Source: Anaerolineales bacterium (GTDB lineage: Bacteria; Chloroflexota; Anaerolineae; Anaerolineales; UBA4823). From it: 64,000 bases of DNA. The DNA is taken from positions 1-64,000 of the forward strand of contig JANXBJ010000015.1 of NCBI GenBank assembly GCA_025057645.1, given 5' to 3'. Of this stretch, positions 33,658 to 42,093 are shown in pieces; the first letter of the stretch is position 1, and the number at the start of each line of letters is the position of its first letter. Under the pieces are notes generated by a model. The model was given only the letters and a program-made list of their open reading frames with translations, had not been told where the DNA came from and made no database searches. Made by a program: the position numbers and the translations under genes.

Positions 33658-34224
33658 ATGGCCTTTGAAGAAATAAATTTCGATACAGGGAGGTTGGAGT
33701 CACCTCCGCCGGAAGAACGGTCAAATCGGACTTTTATTTTCATTGCTATTGGCCTCATCGTCCTAGCCTTAGTTGCGGTTGCCTGCCTGGCTGCCTATGC
33801 GCTCGTGGTGGTGCCTCGCCAGAGGCAGGCACAGGCGAATCAGATCGCTACAGTTAATGCGCAGAACACCGAAGTGGCCAAGAGCATCCTAGCAACCACT
33901 CTTGCCGAGGCCTTCACTCCTACTCCGGCTGTCAAGGCGACTAACACTCCTATACCTGCAACGCCAACCAATACGCCTGTAGTCGTTATCCCGACCAACA
34001 CGCCCATTCCGACTGGCGATCCACGCACGGCAACGGTTGCTGCGTTGCTCACCCAGGCAGCTCAGGCAACTCTGCCCGCTGTGCGTACGCCAACCCCGAC
34101 AGCCACTGCCCTGCCGGCGACCGGGTTCGCAGACGAGGTCGGAGCACCTATGCTTTTGGGCATGGCTCTCTTCTTCCTCGCAGTTATCCTCATCACGCGG
34201 CGATTGCGAAGCGCAACCGGATAA
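33658..34224 (+). CDS. Membrane protein with Thr/Pro linker and C-terminal LPATG sorting-like signal
   Basis: 188 aa. An N-terminal membrane segment (26-49), a helical stretch, a Thr/Pro-rich linker (87-150) and then LPATG (152-156), a second hydrophobic segment (164-180) and RRLR. The last three elements form a classic sortase cell-wall sorting signal layout. No sortase gene is in the window, and the motif also occurs as a non-sorted C-terminal anchor in Chloroflexota. The start ATG 33658 has AGAGGAG upstream; an earlier in-frame GTG overlaps the previous gene. Last gene of the cluster, 46 nt after the previous one. Confidence 0.82.
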   Translation: MAFEEINFDTGRLESPPPEERSNRTFIFIAIGLIVLALVAVACLAAYALVVVPRQRQAQANQIATVNAQNTEVAKSILATTLAEAFTPTPAVKATNTPIPATPTNTPVVVIPTNTPIPTGDPRTATVAALLTQAAQATLPAVRTPTPTATALPATGFADEVGAPMLLGMALFFLAVILITRRLRSATG

Positions 34225-34267
34225 CCAGAAGGAGGATCGGAGAGAGGCCTTTCAGCTTTTCTTGGGT

Positions 34268-35728
34268 TTAGCCCATCTTTGCGGCAATCTCCTTGCCGAA
34301 ACCAATGAGCGCCTCTACAATCTCGCTCGAGCGTCCTTCGGCATAAACGCGCAGGACGGGTTCGGTGCCAGAAGGCCGGATCAGCAACCAAGAGTCGTCC
34401 TCCAGAACGTACTTAATTCCATCTACAGAACGAACATCCACTACCGCTACCCCCCCAATTTGAGCCGGAGCGCTTCCGAGCAGGGCTTGCTTCATTCTTT
34501 CCTTTGAAAGCGGTCGATTTAAGGCCAAGTCGAGACGGTCGTAATAGGAAGGTCCCACTTCTTTCAGCAGTTGATCAACCAGCTCGGCCAGGGAACGGCG
34601 CGACTTGGCGACAATCTCGATGAGCAACAATCCCATGAGGATGCCATCGCCTTCAGGGATATGACCGCGGATTGACATGCCTCCCGACTCTTCCCCGCCG
34701 ATCAGAATATCTTCCTTGAGCATATATTCGGCGATGTGGTTAAAACCCACCGGTGTCTCGTAAACCTTCAGACCATAATTACGCGCCAGTCGATCGATCA
34801 TGCTTGTGGTCGAGACGGTGCGCACAACCGCACCCCGCCAACCCCGCTCTTCGACCAGATACTTCAGGGCAAGAGCCATAATCTTGTGGGGATCAACAAA
34901 ACGCCCTTCTTCGTCCATCGCCCCAATCCGATCGGCATCTCCATCAGTCGCCAAGCCAAAATTCCCCATATGGGTGCTAATTGCGCCGGCTAAAGCCCCA
35001 AGGTGTTTCCGAATAGGTTCGGGGTGAATTCCCCCAAAACCGGGGTTCATTTCACCACGGATCTCCTGCACCTCGCAGCCACTTCCCTGTAGAAACCCCT
35101 TGATCACTCCCCGGCCGCTGCCGTACATCGAATCCACCACCACCCGCTGCGGATTCTCCCCAATGGCATCAAAATCGATCAGGGTGCGCAAATGTTCCCC
35201 ATAAGCAGGGATCGGGTTAAAGCGCTGAATTAGACCACTTTGACGAGCAAGCTCGAAATCCATCAGGTTAGGCCCTCGAGCACGCTCTTCATTATGGTTG
35301 AGAAAAACTTCCACTCTGCGACACTGTTCGGCTGTAGCCGAGCCTCCGTAGTAGGCCTTGAGCTTAACCCCGTTATAGCGCGGCGCGTTATGCGAAGCGG
35401 TAATCATCACTCCAGCGATGGCGCCGAGATGCCTAACCGCATAGGAGATCGCCGGCGTTGGAGCATCGGACTGGGCTAAGTACACCGTGAAGCCATTGGC
35501 CGCTAAGACACGCGCTACGTCTGCAGCGTAGCGGTCGGAGAGGAACCGGGTGTCAAAACCGACAACAACCGTGTTCTTGTTTGGAATGGAAAAACCTTCT
35601 AACCCATTTTCCCAAGAGCCTGAGGCGATGGCATCTGCGATAGCCTGAGCTACGTTGCGCAAATTGTGGAAGGTAAACGTATCCGAAATCACCGCTCGCC
35701 ATCCATCGGTGCCAAAGTGGATCGGCAT
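34268..35728 (-). CDS. Phosphoglucomutase/phosphomannomutase
   Basis: 486-aa alpha-D-phosphohexomutase that moves phosphate between C1 and C6 of hexose phosphates. Motifs: FGTDGWRA (5-12), phosphoserine loop TASHN with Ser112, metal site DGDADR (about 254), sugar-binding GGEESGG (about 348) and phosphate-binding RPSGTEPVLRVYAE near the C-terminus. It supplies hexose-1-phosphate for nucleotide sugars. Monocistronic, convergent with the LPATG gene 43 nt away. AAGGAG precedes the ATG. Confidence 0.94.
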   Translation of the reverse strand: MPIHFGTDGWRAVISDTFTFHNLRNVAQAIADAIASGSWENGLEGFSIPNKNTVVVGFDTRFLSDRYAADVARVLAANGFTVYLAQSDAPTPAISYAVRHLGAIAGVMITASHNAPRYNGVKLKAYYGGSATAEQCRRVEVFLNHNEERARGPNLMDFELARQSGLIQRFNPIPAYGEHLRTLIDFDAIGENPQRVVVDSMYGSGRGVIKGFLQGSGCEVQEIRGEMNPGFGGIHPEPIRKHLGALAGAISTHMGNFGLATDGDADRIGAMDEEGRFVDPHKIMALALKYLVEERGWRGAVVRTVSTTSMIDRLARNYGLKVYETPVGFNHIAEYMLKEDILIGGEESGGMSIRGHIPEGDGILMGLLLIEIVAKSRRSLAELVDQLLKEVGPSYYDRLDLALNRPLSKERMKQALLGSAPAQIGGVAVVDVRSVDGIKYVLEDDSWLLIRPSGTEPVLRVYAEGRSSEIVEALIGFGKEIAAKMG

Positions 35729-35967
35729 AGGTATGCTCCTTATGCAGAATATTTCGCAATTTGATCTTCCCCAGCGTCATCCAGCCTGTAGGCCGGCAAA
35801 GCGAAAACGACGGGTGGAATTGTATCATCAAATTGGCGTCTTTCTTGCACCTTTCTAAAGAGACCCGCGGTGTTCAATGAGGCGTAACTTCGAGAATACA
35901 ACTTCCCAGACCCGTTGGTCAAAAAGCGCCTCTCCTCAAAACGAAGACTGGAGATCCCAGAAGTTCA

Positions 35968-35976
35968 TGCTAGAAT
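35968..35976 (+). promoter_or_regulatory. Extended -10 promoter of the CNB/PH protein gene
   Basis: TGC-TAGAAT (TAGAAT 35971-35976) ends 9 nt before the ATG at 35986. Transcription would start about 3 nt upstream of the start codon, near-leaderless. Confidence 0.5.
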
Positions 35977-35985
35977 GGAAGAACG

Positions 35986-37677
35986 ATGGAAGGGCATGTC
36001 TCTGAAGTCCTGGCTTTATTCCACCAAATGGCGCTCTTTCAGGGCTTAGACGATGCCGAATTGGCGGAGATTGCGGCCTTCTTTCAGTACGCAAAAGTGC
36101 GTCAGGGTGACTTAATCGTCCGGGAGGGTTCGTCAGGGGATTATTTTTACATCGTATTCTCCGGACGGTTCCTCGTCTGGCACGAGACCCTCCAGGGCAA
36201 GCGAGAAGTCGCTGTCTTGATCCGCGGTGATTACTTTGGCGAGGAAGCATTGCTTTTCGGACAGGCGCGTCTGGCCAACGTTTCCGCCCTAGAAGCGGGC
36301 GAACTCCTGATGCTGGACCGGGAAAAATTCCAACAACTGCTCAATCATTATCCTAATCTGCGAGCGAGTTTCATAGCCACTGCGGAGAGCCGCCATTTAG
36401 CGGAAAAAGCCCGCTTCGATTGGCTCGGCAAGGACGAAGCGATTTACCTTATCACCCGAAAACACGAACTTTTTCTTTGGCGTTCGCTTGTCCTGCCGCT
36501 CTTTGTGTTTGTTCTAGGCATCCCCCTCACAGTCTGGGGCATGATGATGTCCAGTGTGTTTCTTCGAGACATACTCCTTGTCCTTGGGGGTCTGTTTATC
36601 GGAGGGGGAGTTCTATGGGGGATTTGGAACTGGATCGACTGGGGAAATGACTATTACATCATCACAAGTCAGCGGGTTATCTGGCTGGAGAATGTCATCG
36701 GCTTGTATTCAAGCCGCCGCGAGGCCCCTCTAACGACCATTTTGGCGGTCAACAAGTTGACCACGCAACTCGGGCGTATTCTTAACTACGGTACGATCGA
36801 CGTTCGCACCTACACGGGTTCGATTGTAATGCGTAACATGGCCAATCCCGATCTATTCGAGGCTTTCCTGCGTGGCCACCGTGAACGGGCACAAAAACGC
36901 TCGCTAGAACAAGAACGACAAGCCATGCGCGAAGCCCTGCGAATGAGGTTGCTCGGGCAGGAGGGCGCAAAGATGCCGACTCCTCCCCAACCCTCTAGTC
37001 CATCAAAAGCCCCTGCTCCACTGGCCAAGGGCAAAGGGAAGGCTATCAGAGAACTGCTCCACACTCTTTTCATGATGCGTTATGAAAGCCAAGGGGTGAT
37101 CACCTATCGAAAGCATTGGCTGGTTCTGGTCTGGAAAACTTTGTCCCCTACCCTAGCCCTTTTAGCCCTAGCTAGCTTTGCAGCATATTTGATTTACCGC
37201 TTGGGATTCCAGCGTGAGGGCTTTCTTCTCTCAGGGCTGTCCTGGGCAATCCTTCTGGCGTTGGCATTTATAGGAGTGGGTTTATGGTGGCTCTACCACT
37301 ATCTGGACTGGAGCAATGATATTTACCAGCTGACTCCGGACCAAATCCTCGATATCGAAAGGAAACCCCTAGGGAAGGAAGACAAGAAAACCGCCTCTCT
37401 GGATTCCATTCTCAGCATCGAGCATGACCGCAAGGGTATCTTGCCTTTGCTATTCAACTATGGGGACGTTATCGTCAACGTGGGCCAGACGCAATTCACC
37501 TTCGATGGGGTTGCTAATCCAGATCAAGTCCATCACGATATTCGCGCCTATATGGAAGCCCGAGCGAGGAAAAAGCGGGAGCGGGAACTGCTCCAAGAGC
37601 GCGAGCGGATGATGGAATGGCTTTCGATCTACCACGAGGAAGAAAAAAGTCTACGACAGCAGAGTGGAGGCAAGTAG
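35986..37677 (+). CDS. Cyclic-nucleotide-binding domain protein with two membrane/PH modules
   Basis: 563 aa. A CRP-like cyclic-nucleotide-binding domain (about 10-125; GDLIVREGSSGDYFYIV, GDYFGEEALLF) is followed by two copies of the same module. Each module has a pair of membrane segments (about 163-205 and 385-430) and a bacterial PH-like domain (WGNDYYIITSQRVIWLE; WSNDIYQLTPDQILDIE). The C-terminus is a charged coiled coil (530-563). There is no HTH or enzyme domain. It is probably a membrane-localised effector of cyclic nucleotide or related ligand binding; the ligand is unknown. The internal duplication is clear from the repeated W-x-N-D start and the LL-NYG (GRILNYGTIDV / LPLLFNYGDVIV) end. 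Confidence 0.87.
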   Translation: MEGHVSEVLALFHQMALFQGLDDAELAEIAAFFQYAKVRQGDLIVREGSSGDYFYIVFSGRFLVWHETLQGKREVAVLIRGDYFGEEALLFGQARLANVSALEAGELLMLDREKFQQLLNHYPNLRASFIATAESRHLAEKARFDWLGKDEAIYLITRKHELFLWRSLVLPLFVFVLGIPLTVWGMMMSSVFLRDILLVLGGLFIGGGVLWGIWNWIDWGNDYYIITSQRVIWLENVIGLYSSRREAPLTTILAVNKLTTQLGRILNYGTIDVRTYTGSIVMRNMANPDLFEAFLRGHRERAQKRSLEQERQAMREALRMRLLGQEGAKMPTPPQPSSPSKAPAPLAKGKGKAIRELLHTLFMMRYESQGVITYRKHWLVLVWKTLSPTLALLALASFAAYLIYRLGFQREGFLLSGLSWAILLALAFIGVGLWWLYHYLDWSNDIYQLTPDQILDIERKPLGKEDKKTASLDSILSIEHDRKGILPLLFNYGDVIVNVGQTQFTFDGVANPDQVHHDIRAYMEARARKKRERELLQERERMMEWLSIYHEEEKSLRQQSGGK

Positions 37678-37713
37678 GTTCCTCACTATACTCACCGGGA
37701 TACTCACGGGGCT

Positions 37714-38778
37714 CTATAGGGTCGAGAGCGCTTCGCCGGCTTCATCGGCATGAGTATAAACCTCGATACCTAACCTCTGAGCCACCTCAAGAGCTTTCGG
37801 TTCGACCATGGGAGAAATGATGATCAGGCGATCAGCTTTGCAATTGTGCAGCCTCTCGTAAAGACGAACCTTTCGCTCAAAAAGATACACCTCTCCTCTG
37901 CTCACTGAAGACTTAATTTCCCCTAAAATGAGCAACCCATCCTTGATAATCAAGTCCAATTCAACTTGCTCAGGATAGCCGAAGACCTCACCTGTTTCGT
38001 CCCATTCGGTGACGTTGATCACTTCAAGGCCTGCAAACTCTTTTAGCATCGCTTGCAGAGCATTGCGAAAAGCCTGCTCGGTATAAAGACCCCAGCGTGC
38101 GCCAAGCGCTCCTAAGGTCGTGTCAATTTTCCGACCCAATCTCTGGACCCCGGCGATCAATTGTCGAATTACCTGTTGGTTTTCTTCCCATTTTCGCTCA
38201 TTCTCTTCCCAGCGACGTTGGTCTTCTTGCCACTTTCGCTCATTCTCTTCCCAACGACGGTGATTCTCTTGCAGCTCCCGCCGGAAATCTTCCCATTTTC
38301 TTTCATTTTCTTCCCAGCGGCGCTGGTCTTCTTGCCACTTTCGCTCGTTCTCTTCCCAACGACGTTGGCTCTCCTCCCATCTCCTATCGCTCTCTTCCCA
38401 TCGGCGGCGGTACTCTCGCAGCTCGTTGCGAAATTCCTCCCACTTTCTCTCGTTCTCTTCCCAACGCCGTTGACCCTCCTCCCATCTCCTGTCGTATTCT
38501 TCCAGGCGCCGTTGACCCTCCTCCCACCTTCTGTCGTTTTCCTCCCATCGGCGGCGGTACTCTTGCAGCTCGTTGCGAAATTCCTCCCACTTGCGCTCAC
38601 TTTCGGCGCGCATCTGGCGGATTTCCTCGAGAAGTTGCTCGAAACGATCGCGAGTCTCCGCCCTCGAAGCGAAGTGCTCCCGGGAAAGGCGCAACACTGC
38701 CTCGCGCACCTCGGGATCTTTTTCGATGAGACGAGGCAACTCTTGCAAGATGATTTGCTTGATATGCTCACTTTCCAT
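37714..38778 (-). CDS. Heptad-repeat protein with PD-(D/E)XK-like domain (DUF3782-like), expanded paralogue
   Basis: 354 aa. An N-terminal helical region (1-58) is followed by about 20 heptads of Trp-rich coiled coil (60-200; units such as RRWEENE, RKWQEDQ, RRWEEGQ). The C-terminal nuclease-like domain (215-350) has D275 (VELDLII) and E287-x-K289 (GEIKS). It is paralogous to 20578-21339, matching at both ends but with a coiled coil about three times longer, so the repeat region has expanded. ATG 38778 was chosen because it aligns with the paralogue's start. Function unknown; DNA binding or cleavage is suggested only by the fold motif. Confidence 0.82.
   Translation of the reverse strand: MESEHIKQIILQELPRLIEKDPEVREAVLRLSREHFASRAETRDRFEQLLEEIRQMRAESERKWEEFRNELQEYRRRWEENDRRWEEGQRRLEEYDRRWEEGQRRWEENERKWEEFRNELREYRRRWEESDRRWEESQRRWEENERKWQEDQRRWEENERKWEDFRRELQENHRRWEENERKWQEDQRRWEENERKWEENQQVIRQLIAGVQRLGRKIDTTLGALGARWGLYTEQAFRNALQAMLKEFAGLEVINVTEWDETGEVFGYPEQVELDLIIKDGLLILGEIKSSVSRGEVYLFERKVRLYERLHNCKADRLIIISPMVEPKALEVAQRLGIEVYTHADEAGEALSTL
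38179..38601 (-). repeat. Tandem 21-bp coding repeats (Trp-rich heptads)
   Basis: About 20 degenerate 21-bp units encoding 7-residue repeats R-R/K-W-E-E-x-x, with larger higher-order duplications. The block RKWEEF-RNEL-EYRRRWEE occurs twice, and ENERKWQEDQRRWEENERKW occurs twice with near-identical DNA. This produces long spurious open frames on the other strand. Confidence 0.85.
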
Positions 38779-38809
38779 CTGAGGAAACACTCCGCAACTC
38801 ACTGAGAGG

Positions 38810-38818
38810 ATTATACCA
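38810..38818 (-). promoter_or_regulatory. Extended -10 promoter of the expanded heptad-repeat gene
   Basis: Minus strand TGG-TATAAT (TATAAT at 38810-38815), 31 nt upstream of the ATG; no -35 match. Confidence 0.5.
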
Positions 38819-38875
38819 TCCCCCTGAGCTAACGCGAGGGATGGCATCTGACAAGGTTTTCTCTGCGTAGATTCG

Positions 38876-38884
38876 TGCTAAAAT
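38876..38884 (+). promoter_or_regulatory. Extended -10 promoter of def
   Basis: TGC-TAAAAT (TAAAAT 38879-38884), about 75 nt before the def ATG; no clear -35. Confidence 0.4.
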
Positions 38885-38959
38885 AGAAAGACCAATCCCT
38901 ACGAACCCTCTTGGTGCTTTCAGAAGCAAGAAGGGGAACTTGTGCTTACAGGTGAACTT

Positions 38960-39478
38960 ATGGCAATCCGAGAAATTGTTACGCATCCCAACCCAATCCT
39001 CAGGCGCAAGGCCCACCGGGTAGAAAAGTTTGATCAGGGATTGCAAAGCCTAATTGAGGACATGATCGAAACCATGCGTGCCGCGCCGGGCGTGGGATTG
39101 GCTGCGCCTCAAGTGGGTGTCCCTTTGCGCCTGATTGTTATAGAATATGGAGAAGACGAAAATTCAGACGCTCCTCCAAAGCTATATGTCATGGCAAACC
39201 CGGAGATTCTTCGCGCCTCAAGCGAAACCGAGCTGGGTGTGGAGGGATGTCTCTCGATTCCCGGTTTTGTCGGCGAGGTAGAGCGCGCTGCCGAAATCCT
39301 AGTGCGCGGACAGAACCGTTTCGGGAAGCCGACGAAGGTAAAAGCAAAAGGTTGGTTGGCCCGAATTTTCCAACACGAAATCGATCACCTCAACGGCATT
39401 CTGTTCATCGACCGAACAGACAAAGTATGGAAAGCGGCGGAGGAAAAGGAACCGGCCCAAGCGAACGTTTCCAACTGA
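38960..39478 (+). CDS. def: Peptide deformylase
   Basis: 172-aa metalloenzyme that removes the formyl group from nascent N-terminal fMet. All three motifs are intact: GVGLAAPQ (44-51), EGCLS (95-99; Cys97 metal ligand) and QHEIDH (138-143; H139, E140, H143). The start was placed at the ATG opening MAIREIVTHP, which fits the family N-terminus; an in-frame GTG 18 nt upstream (38942) would add six residues. The short Ala/Glu-rich tail is unremarkable. Followed about 100 nt later by recF. Confidence 0.96.
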   Translation: MAIREIVTHPNPILRRKAHRVEKFDQGLQSLIEDMIETMRAAPGVGLAAPQVGVPLRLIVIEYGEDENSDAPPKLYVMANPEILRASSETELGVEGCLSIPGFVGEVERAAEILVRGQNRFGKPTKVKAKGWLARIFQHEIDHLNGILFIDRTDKVWKAAEEKEPAQANVSN

Positions 39479-39579
39479 GGTTATGAAAACTCTAGGGCGA
39501 CAAAAGTCTCTCTGCCTTACCGATCGCGGGCAGCAATGTATAGGGGCGAATCAAAAGAACCGATCCTGAGACTGGGTTC

Positions 39580-40797
39580 ATGTTGAAACATCTTTCCCTA
39601 ACCAACTTCCGCAATTATGTGCGTCTAGAAGTGGACTTTCCTAAGGGGTTGCTGATTTGCGTCGGCGAAAACGCCCAGGGCAAGACCAATTTACTAGAGG
39701 CCATTTACTACTTAGCGACCTTTTTATCCTTTCAAGCCGAAAGCGATCGCCAATTGATTCATTTCCTAGCCCTTCACCAGCCCCTCGCCGTAGCCCGAAT
39801 CGTCGCCGAGTACCAGCGTGGAAGTTTCAACCATCGCCTCGAGGTGCGTTTGATTCTCGAGAAGGAGAATTCCAACGGTATAGCTCGGATTCGCAAAGAA
39901 GTTTTGCTCGATGGCGTCAAGCAAAAGCTCACTGCGGCCATTGGACATTTTAGCGCAGTCATCTTCCTTCCCGACTCCATTCAGATTATCGAAGGACCGC
40001 CGGAGGAAAGACGTCGCTTCCTGAATCTGGCGATCGGTCAAGTCAATCCTGCTTATACGGAAGCGCTAGTGGACTTCAATCGTGCGCTCCAACAGCGAAA
40101 CGCGCTTCTCAAACTTCTGTCCGAGCGAGGCGGAGACGAATCCCAACTGGATTTCTGGGATGGAGAGGTCAGCCGCTGGGGTGGGTTCCTGATTCACGCC
40201 CGAATTCAGGCTCTAGAGGAACTGGAAGCAATGGCTGCACCGAGACACCGTCAACTTACGCGCGGGAAGGAAGGTCTGGTCGTCCTATATTTGCCCTCTT
40301 ACGACCCATACGCCCCGGCAGGTTTACAAGGCCGTTTTCCCATAGAGGTGGCCGTTAACCGAAGACGGATTCCGCTCCAGCAAATCCAAGAGGGCTACCT
40401 ACAAGCTCTACGTCAGCACCGCCATACAGATATCCAGAAGGGAGTGACCTCGATCGGCCCACACAGGGATGAAATTCGTTTCCTTTCCAACGGTCTAGAT
40501 CTAGGCAGCTATGGCTCGCGCGGACAAACGCGCACGGCCGCAATCGCCCTTAAGCTGGCCGAGTTGGACTGGATTCACACCAAGACGAATCACCCGCCTA
40601 TTTTCCTATTGGATGAGGTGTTAGCCGAACTTGACCCTTTTCGTCGCCTCGATCTGTTGAACCGACTGCTAGAATGTGAACAGGCAATCTTGACCACCAC
40701 TGAACTAGGGTTGATCGACTCGAATTTTCTCCAAAGAGCCTCGATCTGGAAAATCCAAGACGGACGAGTCCACGCGCCAGCCCCCCAAAGGAATTAA
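39580..40797 (+). CDS. recF: DNA replication and repair protein RecF
   Basis: 405-aa SMC-like ATPase that loads RecA at gaps in single-stranded DNA with RecO and RecR. N-terminal LKHLSLTNFRNY, Walker A GENAQGKT (29-36), and a C-terminal ABC signature region (SYGSRGQTRTAAIALKLAE) with Walker B FLLDEVLAELD. Slightly longer than the usual 360-380 aa. It is not in the usual dnaA-dnaN-recF-gyrB setting; def lies upstream and a DsrE protein is convergent downstream. Confidence 0.95.
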   Translation: MLKHLSLTNFRNYVRLEVDFPKGLLICVGENAQGKTNLLEAIYYLATFLSFQAESDRQLIHFLALHQPLAVARIVAEYQRGSFNHRLEVRLILEKENSNGIARIRKEVLLDGVKQKLTAAIGHFSAVIFLPDSIQIIEGPPEERRRFLNLAIGQVNPAYTEALVDFNRALQQRNALLKLLSERGGDESQLDFWDGEVSRWGGFLIHARIQALEELEAMAAPRHRQLTRGKEGLVVLYLPSYDPYAPAGLQGRFPIEVAVNRRRIPLQQIQEGYLQALRQHRHTDIQKGVTSIGPHRDEIRFLSNGLDLGSYGSRGQTRTAAIALKLAELDWIHTKTNHPPIFLLDEVLAELDPFRRLDLLNRLLECEQAILTTTELGLIDSNFLQRASIWKIQDGRVHAPAPQRN

Positions 40798-40815
40798 GGG
40801 CAAATGTCTTTGCCC
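40798..40815. terminator. Hairpin after recF
   Basis: Perfect 7-bp inverted repeat GGGCAAA-tgtc-TTTGCCC starting one base after the recF stop. No T tract, so termination efficiency is doubtful. Confidence 0.45.
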
Positions 40816-40883
40816 ACCGGAATTCACCGAAGGCCACCCTAAAGCCATCCCTCTGTTCCCCTGTGCTTCAGCGGCGGAGGGGA

Positions 40884-41234
40884 CTATATCGAGATCACTT
40901 TACTGGCGCGACGTTGAGCCTCGATGATATCGGTCATCCCACCCTTGATTCCAACCTGCACCTTATCTGTCAGTTGGAAAAAGTCTAAGCAGGTGCTACA
41001 GGTTATCAAGCGAACGCCTTTCTTTTCCAATGAGCGAAGTACGTCCAACACCGGGGATCCCTCAACCACTAACTTGACTCCATCAGTATAGAAACAAATA
41101 ACGCCGGGTAAAAGATTGTTCTGGTCAAGCAGGTTGAGATAAGTACTGAGCAGCTTTTGTTGCAAGGTGGGATCGGCGTCGCCCATGCCGTTGCGAGTAA
41201 TAAGGATAACGGTGTTGGAATCAAAATCGGTCAT
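40884..41234 (-). CDS. DsrE-fold protein similar to the C-terminal half of YedF
   Basis: 116 aa, single DsrE/DsrF-like domain. The pattern VILITRNGMG...LLSTYLNLL...FYTDGVKLVVEGSPVLDVLRSLEKKGVRLITCSTCLDFFQL resembles the C-terminal domain of selenium-metabolism-associated YedF, including the CSTC cysteine pair. The usual N-terminal TusA domain is absent and no separate tusA lies next to it. A role in sulfur or selenium transfer is inferred from the fold. GAGAGGAG precedes the ATG. Confidence 0.82.
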   Translation of the reverse strand: MTDFDSNTVILITRNGMGDADPTLQQKLLSTYLNLLDQNNLLPGVICFYTDGVKLVVEGSPVLDVLRSLEKKGVRLITCSTCLDFFQLTDKVQVGIKGGMTDIIEAQRRASKVISI

Positions 41235-41469
41235 CGTTGCGCTCCTCTCTGTTCCGTAAAGTGTTACACAGTTACGTAGAGGCTCACTAAACCTCCCTTA
41301 CGACAACTCCCAAAAGCACAACCCTAAAAACGCTACGCCTTTTCCGCTAAGAGGAGAAACCTGCGATTTGCGGCTCGGGCGGGCATCTTACGACACAAGC
41401 CTGCGTTAGAGGGTTGCGCTCGACATAGTACGAGGTTGACTGGACTGAGCATCGTTATGAACTCGTTGG

Positions 41470-42093
41470 TTACGCAAAGATTTCCCGCTTACGAGCGGTC
41501 ATCAGAAAGATCGGATAATGGCGTTGACAACCATCCACAAGCTTGACCATCCGATAGACCGTCTCAAACCCCAGAACCTCAAAACCCACCGCCGTGGCAA
41601 GCTCCGCCAGCTCTTGGCGCTCAAAGCCCAGATGCCCCTCGAAGGGTTCTTGGTGAAAGCTGCCGTCCTCCTTATCCAGGTCAGCAATGCATAAATAGCC
41701 GCCCGGCAGCAGGAGGCGGTGGAACAAGCTCAAAATGCGCTGCGTGTCGAGGATATGATGCAAGGTCATTAAGCTGTAAATCAGATCAAATCGTTGCGCA
41801 GGAAGCGGATCGACCAGCAAGTCAAGCCTAATTGGAAAAAGATTCTTTGCCTGAGCTGCGGTAATTTTTTCTTGTAGCACTTCCAGCATCCCCGTTGAGT
41901 TATCGGCAAGAACGATCCTGCCCAACTCATGGCGCAGTTCAAAGCTGAGCAAGCCCGTTCCACAACCGTATTCCAGCGCAGTCATAGTCGGGCGGAGGGG
42001 AACCTGACGACGCATCGCCTCCGCTACGGCACACGCTCGTTCCCGTCGAGCGGGGTTATTATCCCATTCACGCGCTTTCTCGTCAAAGTTCAC
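41470..42093 (-). CDS. Class I SAM-dependent methyltransferase
   Basis: 207 aa with a Rossmann methyltransferase core: motif I ALEYGCGTGLLSF, LADNSTGMLEVL (post-I acidic residue), DLIYSLMTLHHI (motif IV-like) and LLPGGYLCIADLDKEDG. It belongs to the UbiE/arsenite-type methyltransferase superfamily; no substrate-specific motif was identified. The start overlaps the stop of the upstream MFS gene by 4 nt, so transporter and methyltransferase are coupled. They could jointly modify and export a small molecule. Confidence 0.87.
   Translation of the reverse strand: MNFDEKAREWDNNPARRERACAVAEAMRRQVPLRPTMTALEYGCGTGLLSFELRHELGRIVLADNSTGMLEVLQEKITAAQAKNLFPIRLDLLVDPLPAQRFDLIYSLMTLHHILDTQRILSLFHRLLLPGGYLCIADLDKEDGSFHQEPFEGHLGFERQELAELATAVGFEVLGFETVYRMVKLVDGCQRHYPIFLMTARKREIFA

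Noticed and set aside
38097-38805. Long plus-strand open frames (about 200 aa) opposite the heptad-repeat gene
   Set aside because: They are produced by the 21-bp periodic repeat on the other strand; the peptides are low-complexity Leu/Pro/Ser sequences without a plausible start context.
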